From assembly GCF_033958435.1 (NCBI RefSeq), contig NC_134137.1, positions 124,160,001 to 124,224,000 of the forward strand: a DNA stretch of 64,000 nt. The letters run 5' to 3'. This document shows, one piece after another, positions 24,301 through 36,300 of this stretch; position 1 is the first letter of the stretch, and every line of letters starts with the position of its first letter. The notes beneath the pieces were generated by a model. The model did no database searches. It saw nothing but the letters and a program-made list of their open reading frames with translations, and was not told the DNA's origin. The translations under genes were made by a program, and so were the position numbers. Source of the stretch: Carettochelys insculpta. Its lineage: Eukaryota > Chordata > Testudines > Carettochelyidae.

Positions 24301-27300
24301 TCTGTCTTTACTCTGCCCCGCTTTATTGCTCAGCTCCACCGTCTGAGGGTCATGACAGTACGGGCAGTGCGTCCATCATGCCAGACAGCCCACCCACCCG
24401 GGACATCGTGCTGTGGCAGCCAGGGAGCGGAGTAGGGACCGGCCCTGCGATGAGCCCGCCACCGCCGGAGCCACCTCCAGCACCAGGTGGAGGTGTTGGA
24501 GCGCTGCCTGCAAGTGGAGGAGGCCCGGCTCCACTTGCAGGGGAGAAAGCTGGCCTGGTGTCAGGAGGCTTGGGGGTCCTTCATGAGGACCTTCGAGCAG
24601 ATCACTGAGCGGATGTCACCCCCACTGCTTTGGCCACTGTCCCTTCCAGCCGCCCTCTACCTGCCCTGGAGCCTGAAGAGGAGGAGGACCATGGGGCTCA
24701 GGAGCTGGACTGGCCATACCTCCCAGTCCCCCCTGGCCCCCACCCGGCCTCAACGGGGCCTCCAGCCCAGGCGTGGGTCCCGCACCCCCCAAGCTGGGCA
24801 CTGGACAGTAGGGGGAAGGGGGCCGAGGACTGGGCCCCACCAGCCCCCACTTTGTACATGGTCCACCCCATTATTATAAATAGTTGCCATGTCCCACCCC
24901 CCTTTAGTAGCTGCCCACCCTCATTCATGTTTAAAAATGTCATCATTTTTGTTGGGTTTCAGTAATGGTTGGTTTATTTAAAACAAAAAAAAGTGTGTTG
25001 TGTTCTCCCAGGTGCGGTAGTGTGGCCGTGGGGGCAGTGTAGTGTGTTGTGGGTGGTGGTAGGGGCGGTGGGTGGCCTACCAGGCTAGCCATGCTGGCGC
25101 TCACCTCGCAGCCTGGTTGAAATGGGCCTGCAGGGCCTCCCGGACCCGGATCCCCTCGTGGGTGGCTTGGGGCGGCAGCTGGCTAGGGGTAGGCCATGCC
25201 AGCCTCCACAGCCCATCCCTGCATGAAGGTTTCCCCCTTGCTCTCCACCAAGTTGTGGAGTGTACAGCATGCACCCATAACCTGGTGGATGTTGGGGGAG
25301 CCCCACGTTCAGGCGGGTGAGGAGGCACCTCCAGCAGCCTTTGAGGCGGCCAAAAGTCTGCTCGACCACCTGGTACACATGGTTCAGGTGGGTGTTGAAC
25401 TGCTCCTGGCTGGCGGTGAGGTGGCCCATGTAGAGGCGCATGAGCCAGGGCTGGAGGGTGTAGGCTGCATCTGCCGCAAGGCAGAGGGGCATGGTGGTGT
25501 CCCCTAGAGGGATCTCCCTCTGGGGGGTGTAGGTCCCCTCCTCCAGCCAGTGGCACAGGCCCGAGTTCCTAAAAACCCAGGTGTCGTGGGTGCTGCCAGG
25601 CCAGCCAACATGTATGTCCTGGAAGCAGCCCCGGCTGTCCACCATGGCCTGGAGGGCCACCAAGTGGTAGCCCTTCCTGTTCACCATGCATCCTCTGCTG
25701 TGCTCTGGGGCACAGATGGGGATGTCGGTCCCATCCGGTGCCCTGAAGCAGTTGGGGAACCCCATGCCAGCAAACCCCGTGATGGCTGCACACAGGTCCC
25801 CGAGCTGCACAAGCCTGTGGAGCAGCAGAGCTTTCAGTGCGCGGACCACCTGCAGGGTGGAGAGGACATGAGCACCCCTGAAGGGTGTGCAGGGTGTGCC
25901 TGGCCCTCCCCCAAGCCACATGATGGTCTGGGGTGGCTCCTTCATCCCCCTGAGGAGGACAGCTCATCTTCCGGGAGGTGCTGGGCGGCCTCCTCCATGG
26001 CACCGAGCAGGGCGGCCACTGCCTAAGAGATGGCTGTGGGAGCTTCTGGCGGCTGCTGCTGCTGCTGCTGGGGGTCCATGCTGCATGCATGGGGTCTGCA
26101 ACTGGTTGTCGGCTCTGTGGACCTGTGCTGTGCAGGCCGAGTGTGACTGGGAGGGACCCTTGAAGGGAGCAGCTTGCTGTTGCCCTGGAAGGGCTAGTCT
26201 GCCCTGTGACCTTCTCCACAGGCTTTCCTAGCTCCCTTATTCCGATTGGGACTGCTTTTGTGTGTAGACGCTCCCATGCAGGGCCCATTTTGACATAGCG
26301 CTTTCCTACGTTGATGTTGAACATTGACGGCACCAGCCTCGGAGGATGCGTGGACGCTACGTGTCAAAATAGCTTATTTCAATTTCGCTATGTGGAAATA
26401 AGCTATTTTGACGTAGAGTCCCAGTGTAGACATAGCCATAATGTTATATAATGGTATCACAGCGATCCCTTTCCATACCTGGAATTATGCAACAAAAGAC
26501 AATCAAATTTCAACCACCCTTGCAAACTATTTTAATTGATGACCTTTCTAAATGAACTATCCGGTTTCAAATTTTTATAGTTCTTTAATGTACCAGTTGA
26601 AGATTTGAAATGAGAAATGTTGTGTTTTTAATTGGTCTCTCTTTTGTCTCAAGAAGTCCTCACAGTGGACTAAGTCTTGCTTTTAATTTTTTTTTTCCAG
26701 TGATGGGTGGTACAGAGAAGGTGGAGGTGGCGCTGACACAGACTTGCTCATTAAATTCAGCTAGTCTCTAAGGACCCTTTTTACAGATGGGAAACAAAGA
26801 TAACATTATTACTTTTCTTCAGTGATGTAGTGGGGGTTGTTTAATGTATACAAAGTGCTCAAACACTATGGTGAGGAGTGCCTTAGAAAAATCTATAAAT
26901 AGATTAATAGTAAATGCACTGTGTACTAATGACCTGCAGACACTCCTGCCAAGTACAAAAGAATCAAAACGTGCCCACAAATCTTTGGTTTTGGTTCCAA
27001 GTATTTAAAAGGATGATGTGTTCCTGCTGTTAACAGCAGCTGCTCATACAAAAGACTTTGGGAAATGTGAGTAGATGCAAGTTTAATGGTGGATGCTTTT
27101 TAAAGTACAACATATTTTTATATTTCAGTTTGAGCACTAACTGTTTTACTTTCAAGCCTATAGATCTTATATTAACTCACAAGTACCTCCACTAAAAGTC
27201 TTCAAACACTTAAAGATGTTTGTAATGTTCCTTTCACATAAGAACCAAGTAGCAAGATTTTTATTAATATGCATCCATTAGCATAATTTCAGAAATCTCT

Positions 27301-30300
27301 CCTCCAAGGCAAATTTAGCAGTTTTTAAAATTCCCAGAGATATCAGCTACTTTGTAAAAAGAAAAATATCCTTTATTGAATTGCACCTTTTGGACCTCTC
27401 CTGTTGATGGCACCTTGCCTGTTTCAGTATTTGTCTGGAGAAGGGAGCCTTTGATAACTCATCAGATATTACATAGGTGATTTCTCTTCCCATATGGCCA
27501 TGTCATTATTCTTATTTTTGTTTTGTTTTTTGCATTTGTGGGGCAGGAGGAAAAAGGACAAGAATGTTAATGTCTGCATGTGAAAATTTAAGCAGCTTGG
27601 CTTTGCAGAACTATGATTTCTTGTTTTAGAAACTAACCTGCTCCCAGTAACGAGGACCGTCATTCTTACCCTTCCCTGCCCCCAAAATAGGTTATACGGG
27701 TTCAAGCGATGTTTGTTTTCTGGAAACCATAACTTTAAAATGGTAGTGTTTGTAGCATCGATTAGAACTTTAAATAGTCTTCAAAGCAATTTACTGTTTA
27801 TATACAAACCACTCCTCAGTTATTTTCCTGAAAGGAAATATAGCCAGAGACATTGAGAGAGTTGCCCTGGGTCAGAGGCAGTCAAAACAGAATTTCGGCT
27901 CCTCACTCTCTTGGTCAGTCCATTAAATGCATTGTCTGTTTTGGACACTCCAGAACTTTTAGGTTTTTTTTGAACTTTAAAAAACAAAACAAAACTCTTT
28001 TCCTTGTGTAAAAATCCACCTAGTGTAATTACCAGCTTTCAGTGGGATGCCAGAGGTGTTTTTGAAGTTCATGTTTCAGAGACAAACTGCACATTTCTGA
28101 CTCTTCCTGACTCTCTAGCTCGGTTTATGGCCTGAAAAATCACAGGGTGTTCTTTTCTTCTCAGGATGCATCGGCAGTGCAGTTCAGAGGTGTGCGTCAC
28201 AGCATGGGTAAACAGACTCTTGCTAGCTCAGTTCAAGCTAGAATGGTAAAAGTGGCAGTGATGACTTTTCAGCATTGGCCACACCATGCACTAGCCACCT
28301 GATCCCCCCCACTGAGTTTTAGCTCAGGTGACTAGCCCAAGCTCCTGCTGGTGCTGCAGTGTCCACATAGCTATTTTTAGTGTCCTAGCTTGAGCAGAGC
28401 TAATAAAAGTCTTTCTGCCTGTGCTATACCTACTGAAGTATAGATATACCCACACAGATCATGGAGATGCTACAGGCCAGATTATGGCTTTAGCTACATC
28501 TCTGTAGAGCCACTAGATGCTACCAGTCTGGTCTCAGCTCTTTACCTGTGAAATAATGAAGTTGGTCTTGAAACCAGTAGGATGCGGTAATCTTGAAAAA
28601 ATAATGGTCCAGTTCTTTCCAAGTTATGCTTCTGCATGTCATGGCCTTTTTACCTCCCATCAGATTGATATTGGAACAAAATTCCCCTAGTTCTCTGTCC
28701 GTTTTCTGTACTGACAATTCCAGTTCTCGGTTTTAGATTTTCTTATTAATTTGCATATTTATGCATCGCTTCCTATTTGTGAGCTCTTCTCTAATTAATT
28801 GTCCTGGAATAGCTGCTTGTATGTACTTTGTGCGGGTCTCTAATTGAATAGAAAATACATGTGTATGTGGCAGTGTGTCTGTTTTTCATCAGGGAGAAAG
28901 CCAGGACTTCTACAAGAGTGCTCTACCTAGTTTACTTACAGGGACTCCATTTATTTATCCATTTATTTATTTGAGTATCACTTTCTGGCAAGTTAGGTGT
29001 TCAGTCCATTTAAAACTCCTCTCCTCCTCCTCCTCCATTCTCCCTATGATTGCTTGGAAGGAGAAGCTGCTTTTTTATTCCCCCAAAGAGGATGGGGGGG
29101 ATAAATGCAGTTCCTCTTATCCATGTTGCTATACTCACCCTCTGTAGGGTGCGAGAAGACATTGTAATGGTCGAGAGTGCAGTCCGACCCCTCTGGCAGT
29201 AGGTCACAATAGATAGTGAGAGTAATGCATAGGCAATTGTAAGCAATCTTATGTAAATGAGGTTAAGCTTTATTAGTTCGTGTTAGGAGGCCCGCTACAG
29301 AGCCTCTCCCCCGAGCGAAGCTCCGACGCATGGGGTTTTCCCCCACTGGTGACTGCGGCGTTTCCGGGGCTCCTGTCGCGGGTGTTACGCTTCCAATAAA
29401 CCAATTATAGCACTTGCCTTCTGGGTGCAGCCTCGTTTCTGGGGAACCCGAGCCTGGTTGGTTACACCCTCTTACCTGCTGCTGATTTTGGATCTTACAT
29501 AATATAAAACAATTTTTCTAGTCCCAGTGCCTTTCTTTCCTGCATTTTTCCTTTCACGCTCTTCTGCAGTTGAATGGGGAGCAATTCTTTTTGGCTGCCA
29601 CATTCAGTACAGCTCAGTGTGACACTTCTCGATGGTGAGAACAAATCACTGAATAGTGGGGCAGCTGTGTGGGAAATTGGCCTGATCTCGCATGGAGGTG
29701 GGAATGTTGGAGGGCACAGGATCAAGTGAGAGGAGGCTGGTAGACCATAAAGAGCTGGTATGACCAGAAATCTGGTTGAAGCATTGGGGTCAGTGAAAGA
29801 ATAATGGAAAGAAGTTTGGAAGAATCCAGGGGAGCAAAAAGCAGCCTCTGACTCATCTATTACCTGCCTTTCAGCCCGTCATTTCCCTGTAGCCCTTACC
29901 TTTTTATACTGCCACTCCTTCCCATCCCCACTTCTACTCTGTGCTCTGCAGGCCTAGCTTCTGCAACCCCCTCTATTGTGTCCTCCTAGGGTCCAGCAGG
30001 GGAACACTTCAGCAGCCACCTCTTCTCTCCCCCCTCCCCAAACACCCCCCCCGCAAAAAGCCAAACGTCTGGAAAGATGAACAGAGAATTCCTGTGGTCT
30101 GTCTGCAGTACTCCAAGAGGAAAGAATCCAATTCATGCATGTGTGACGCGTAGAATTGTCTGAATTTTTTCAAGATTGTGAAATTTTGTCAAATAGCAGC
30201 AGCTAAAACAACCCTCCCTAAAGGGTGAAAAAAAGCCACAGCAGATTTTACAAAAACGTATTGCTTTTTGACCAGATCTAGTATCCTGTCATGTGAGCTG

Positions 30301-33300
30301 GCTTGACGCTTGGCAACCTGCAGGGTGGGGTGGAGAGAAGTGATTTTCGTGTACAGTAAGTCCCCAAGTTACATGGATCCATAGATACACAGATACAGTA
30401 TGATCTCAGAGTATGCAAATCCAGAGCACGCCACCTCGCTCACCCGTTTCATGCAGTAAACCTCCACTTTATGTGGCGTCACGTTTCACACAGTGTGAAG
30501 CTGCTGAGCTTTCAGCCTGCCTAGCTTCCTGCAGCTGCAGGCAGCTAGGCAGGCTAGGAGCCCCTTCCCCCCGCTACACGATTGCCATATCTGCAGTCAA
30601 CTGTAAGGTCTTGTATAACCCAAGCGTTAATTCACCAGTGTACCATTCTACTGGCCATAGTACACTACTTCTTATTGTGAAACGTGTGCATGTAAATATT
30701 TAATTTTTCATCTTGGGGCAAAATATATAAAAAGAGAGAAAGCAAGCACGCTGGGCTTAATTGTGGACCTTTCCTGCAAGTGATCAAGAAGTCATTACCA
30801 ACTCTTCAGTTCAGTTGAAACCAGAACCAGCTAATTCACAGAGGAGGTAACTGCCGTTCAGGGACAGGTATAAGAGGCTTCGTCAGACTGATTCCTCTAA
30901 CTCTGAATGCTAGTCAGCTTTTTTTTTTTTTTTTTTTTTTAATTTGCTGCCATCTGTTACTACTCCTTTTCTAGAGGGAGTGTGACAGATAGTGGTTATA
31001 TTCCTCGGTAAGCTCACATTTTGTGAGCTATAGTTATGCCAGTTTTGGAAGGCAATATACCTGGTAGGACATGGGCATGTGGTGAGCTGTGTGTGTCTTC
31101 TGGGCATTGAGACAAGTCTGTTTGGTCTGTTGGATCATCTCCTCTCTTGCCTCTTCTCTTTTCCAAAATATGAGCCCACTAGCTCAGCTGTTGTGCAGTC
31201 TTGTGGTTCTCTGTCTTGGGCCCTGCATCAAAGGCCATATTTGAATTAAGCAGGAGTTTGTGCTTAGTTGTACTATCATTAGTTCACTATCATAAAAACA
31301 CCTCTTCCACCACACCTTCCAGTTGCCAAAACTTTCCAATCCCCACCTTCTCCCAGATGCCTTAATATATCCCTAATACCATCCCCACCAAAAATTCTGA
31401 TCAGCAGTTGTTTGCTTAAGTGCAAAACTTGCCTTGCAAACTCTTATTAGCAAAACAATGACCAGTTAAAGGAACCATCCCTACCCAGCTTAACTGGTGC
31501 ACATTATACTAATCCATTTCACAGATAGTTCTCTGTACCTCCACAAAGAAGCTACCTGAAACATACAAAAGTAAAATATGGACAAAACATCATTAATTTG
31601 TGTCAATTAGTCAGAGATGTACTCTGGCTTCAGGATGCTTTATAAAAGGGAAAACACAAGGTTATACTCATGTTTTTGCCTTTGGGTGAGTTCAAGGAAT
31701 TTTATGCATTGCTTCCGTGTGCAAAGAAGATTGTTGTATTAATTCAGAGCAACCTTAAGTATGGAGTTGCTACTGTCTCTGTACTTGTGGCTTCCCTCCC
31801 CGCACATATAAGTTTTTTTTTTTGTTTTTTTTTTTTGGAAACTTCGCCATAAACTTAATAAAAAGCCTTTTACTTGCATGGTTGTGGAGTTATTGGTAGC
31901 TGTGCATCACAGCATGGTGTATTCGGGGAGAGAAAAAAAGGCATAGTTGAAGTTATGTGCTGAGTGCCTGCTCTTCCTATTTGTTTGGGGTACTAAGGGT
32001 ACATCAGTACTAGAATAAAAGACCTGTGGTATAACCTTACCTAGCCCAGGTTAACTGACTTGTGCTTGCGGGCTTGGGCTGTGGCACTGTAAAATTGCTG
32101 TGTAGACATTTGGGCTTATGTCCAAGTCCTGTGAGCCTGAGTCAACCCATGTAGGCCAACCATGGTGGTTCAGTAGCCATGTAGATAATGTACCCTCAGT
32201 GCACAGTCCTGCCTCTAGGTCAGTTGTTATGCAGTATTTCATATGGCCTCCTTTTAAAATCTGTTTTTTTTACTGTAGCTCCTGTGAATATCTCTATAGT
32301 GGGGAATTGAAAAGCTTGGCATTTTCCTTGCAGCTGACTACATTCTGGATTCTGAGGAGCACCTCCGTTTCTCTCTGCTAGTTGAAAACAAATTGATAAT
32401 TCATATAGGGCATTTTCGTGATCCATAGAACCCTATTATAAGTGAATTGTGACATGTGCCTCAACCATTCATGACGTTTTTCTCTGTGCAGCCTGCCAGG
32501 CTTGGCTGTGGTTGTCATTGAAAATAAACAAACAAATAAATAAAATAAATATATTCATTGAATATATAAATGTATGTGTTTACATTGAGAAGACTATCTG
32601 TAAAATTCCATTGGATATAAGACATAAGTAGTTTACCCCAGTGTCAAAATCAACAAAATCACTGCTAAGCCCCCTCTGTCTGCCACTTGGGGTCTACCTC
32701 AAAGTAGAAGCTAGAGTGCTTTTTCTCGGGTAACTCAGTGTGAGCTCCAAGTGACTGCAATGTAAAAATGCATGTGTTCTTTCAGTGAAAGGCATAGCCT
32801 TACTTCCTTCCCCAGTGTAATCACAGTTTTATCATGCCTTTGGTTGTGACACCACTGAAACTGGAGATTTTGGAGGTAGCCCAAAACTTCTGTTCTCTCC
32901 TTCAGTATCATTCATAATGCTTTGTCAGCCTTTCCTCTGACCGTTTTTCTTACTTCTCTCCCACAACCCCATTACCCTACAGATAGAGCCTTTCCCACTC
33001 CTGTTCTTGTTATCCAGGCTGACACCATGCCTCAGATCCCTTCCTGAAATTTTTCATAGTTGATCATGTTACTCTACTTCAGAATTCCTCCTATAAAACT
33101 CACTTCTACAATATTTCCTGCAGAAAGGATTCACTTGCTTTTCTCCCTCTCTGTAATACTAACAACACTCATTCATTCAGTATGTGGATGTTCTGGGCTG
33201 GGCTTGAGTCGTTCAGAGTGTTGTTGGGGGCTCAGGGCTAGTGGGATGAGGACACTGTGGTGGGGCTGGGGATGAGGTGTTCAGAGTGCAGCAGAGGACT

Positions 33301-36300
33301 CTACGATGAGGCCATGGGGTGTAGAGTATGGGAGCAGATTCAGGGCAGGAGATTGATGTGGGGGTACAGGCAGCAGCTTAGAGTTGGTGGGGGCAGATTC
33401 ATCATCCACATTCTTTAAAGAGTAAAGCATTGTGTCATATCCACTTTGACTAATCATAATCCAGTGACTGCAGATATGGCATATTCTATTCTGTGATGTA
33501 TGCGGGATCAGTATATGAAAGGGTACTGTGTTAGTAGATCATTTTTTCAGAAAACCACAGGTATTAAAGATGTAAAAAGTTAACCATTTAGCCAGGAATC
33601 ATTAAGCTTACTGGTTAACTGGACCTCGCCCAACCCTGTTGGAGAGCCAGCCATGCCAAACCAGAGCCCCGTCTGTGTTGGGCTGGTCTTGGGTGTGCTG
33701 GGGCAGCAAGTGGGGCCTTGGGCTGGTGGCGTCCTGGCCACTAGCAGGGAAGCGTGACCTGGTAGGCAGGAGGTACCCTGGCTGTGGCTGCACAACAGGT
33801 AGGGATGGGCAGGTGGAGCCACAGCTGTATGTCTAGGTGGGCAGGCAGGACTCCAGCCACAGCTGTGCTGCAGGGGCCCCAGCCCTGTGTGTGGTGAGTG
33901 GGCTGGCCTGGTGCAGTCCCTGCCACTCCTGGCAGGTGGGATCCCTGTCACACAAACCCAGCAGCATCTCAGCCCTGGTGGGACCCAAGCCCTGTCTGCC
34001 CTGCTCCAGCCCAACAATGGTTAACCAGTTAAATGACAATTTTAACTGTTTAACCAGTTAGCAGTTTTGACCAATATTTGCATCCCTTATAGGTATATTT
34101 ATTTGGAGTGTATCACAATCTGATACACTTCATGCTCTTTGACACACATTGTTCATAATTATTTCCCTTTTATAGCACAGGAGAGCCTCATCTAACTTCA
34201 TCACTTTTGTTTGACTCACACAAATGGCTCTGATCATTTGGCATATATAAATTTACCAGTTTAATGGTCTACTTTTTTAGCATTACATTTTTTTCTGTGA
34301 GGATGACAAGAATTGAGAAATAATAGTTTGTTAAATTGCACTCTAATGTTCTTTCTCTCTCTCTCTCTTTTTTTTAGCTGTGTGGGGCAACTTTATCAAC
34401 ATGAGGTAATACATTATTTTATACCAACATCTTTATCTGAAACAAGGTTGTTTCTGTTACTATCCCATCATGTAGCAGTAGGAAGAAATCGGAAAAAACA
34501 GCACAAAGTTGTTAAAAAGTCAGCTCTTAGCAGTGGTGTAGAATCCTTTCTTGTAATAAAAAGTCATCAACATCGGAAAACTACCACAGGACTGTGGGTG
34601 TCCTCACTGCATGGGACAAGAAATGCTGATTTCCTTCTCCTCCTCCCCGACATTCCAGGATAACAAGCAAAGGATTTGCACGTCCTTAAGTCTTAGGAGG
34701 TGCCTCACCTGCTGAGTTAAATGAGCCATCCTCTGTGATCCATTTTCTGTCCACACAAGTTAAAAACCTCTGTCCAAGGCTAGAGGGTGCCTTCAGACTA
34801 GGTTAGCAGACTTATCTTGAGGGTATAAGCTTGAGCTTAGGTTTTGTTTCCACTCAGGCTGGCAACCCAACTATTTTGCTGTGAGACTCCAGTGCTTTCC
34901 CACAGTTTCACCTGACCTGTACTTGTTTGTCCTCCCTTTTACTCAATTGTAAGTCATTTCCACTGGCTCAACATTTTAATCTTATGTGTGCCTACTCCAT
35001 TTCTGCTGTGGTTTCCACAGCATTTGAGAGGCTCTGTCCAAGTAAGTGTGGTACAAACTGTTTGGGGGTCTTGCCAACTGAATTCCTTAATGATTGTCCC
35101 CTTAAAAGTTCTTGCTCTGAAATACTGTTTGGTTTTGCTTTCAGAGTGATCTGTGTTGATGATTAGCAGCTTCTCTTGGAAGTTATTTAAATGAAGTTTT
35201 ATTCTTGTGTCACAGCCATGCACCACAGCTCCATGGGTTGGGAGGAGTTGGGAGGACAATGCACTCTAAGACTGAATTCACAGAGCAGCCCAGTTTAATG
35301 GACCATTAGGAATAATGGAAGAGCCCACCAGAAACCCATCCCAGCACCCAAATGGTAGAGCACGATTGTGGATCAGTCACACAAGCCCCACAGTGGTGGG
35401 GATGCTCCATCTGAGCTAACTCTGCAGTGGAGGCATCCCTTCAGTTGTATGGAAGCTGCCTGCTTCTTCGAACGAGGGAGGTCTCATCGTGTGCTGAGAC
35501 CACTCAAGGAAACTAATTTGACTGAGAAAGCATGATCTTATGCTGAAATATCCCAATGGAATCGTAAGGAAAGGGAGATGAAACTTTGGGGGAGAGACCA
35601 TCCGCATAGCCTGACTCCACAGAAGTGGCATTATATATTAAGGAGGGGAAAACTCATTCAAAATAAAACTGCAGTTTGCCTGTGCTCAAACCTATAGTAT
35701 ATGAACACACTACAATTGATTTGACTGTTGAAATTGCTTTAAGAATCTTTTAATATGTTATATTTTCTGTTAAGTTTTTCCTGACTCACTCACCACAGGC
35801 AAAGATTCTCTGTTCCACAGATGAACATTCAAAGTTGTGAACGTAGTCTATTTTCAGAAAAAAAAATATAACAGTAACTAATGTGAATTACTCAGTGTTA
35901 CGCCTGAATAACATTCTGATGATGCCATGTTAACCTGTAGTCAGTTTTTGCTGCTGGTACAGAGAGTGTTTGTCTTTTGTAAAAAGAATCTCTGGAGCCT
36001 GAATGGTTCCACACAATACTGCACTTCTTCCTGAGGCAAAGCTACTGAAGTCTGTTGGAGTTTTGCCTGAGTGATGCATGCTGGACAAACTGACTGACTT
36101 AAAATGATTTTATTTATTTATTTATTTTTAGTATGTTGTTCTGATTTCTAGCACTGTGGAATGTGTGTGTCAAGTTAACAAAGGGCCTTCTGTTTCCCTA
36201 GGTGTAATGATTAGTGGTCCCAAGTAAAGGAGCTCCGTTTTACTTGGAAGAACTCTATTTTGCAATGGCTGCCCATGAAATCTCTAGTATGCAAAATCTT

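Larger units (their letters stand above)
22971..26437. mobile_element. PIF/Harbinger DNA transposon with both gene remnants (3467 bp)
   Basis: The inverted ends are AGCCACATCTACAC (left) and, on the complement, GGCTATGTCTACAC (right). Both are followed by AT-rich subterminal words built on GCTATTTYGAAATAGC. Short ATA repeats flank the element (22968-22970, 26438-26440); a TAA reading of the duplication is also possible. It carries a plus-strand Myb/SANT-like gene and a minus-strand DDE transposase gene in convergent layout, the standard two-gene content of Harbinger elements. Confidence 0.88.

Noticed and set aside
25085..25945. Host HARBI1 gene
   Set aside because: The frame lies between transposon termini, next to a Myb-like partner gene, has a broken N-terminus and sits inside a UXS1 intron, so it is a transposon copy.
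25550..26231. Plus-strand frames opposite the Harbinger transposase
   Set aside because: Shadows of the minus-strand transposase, which carries the recognisable DDE motifs.
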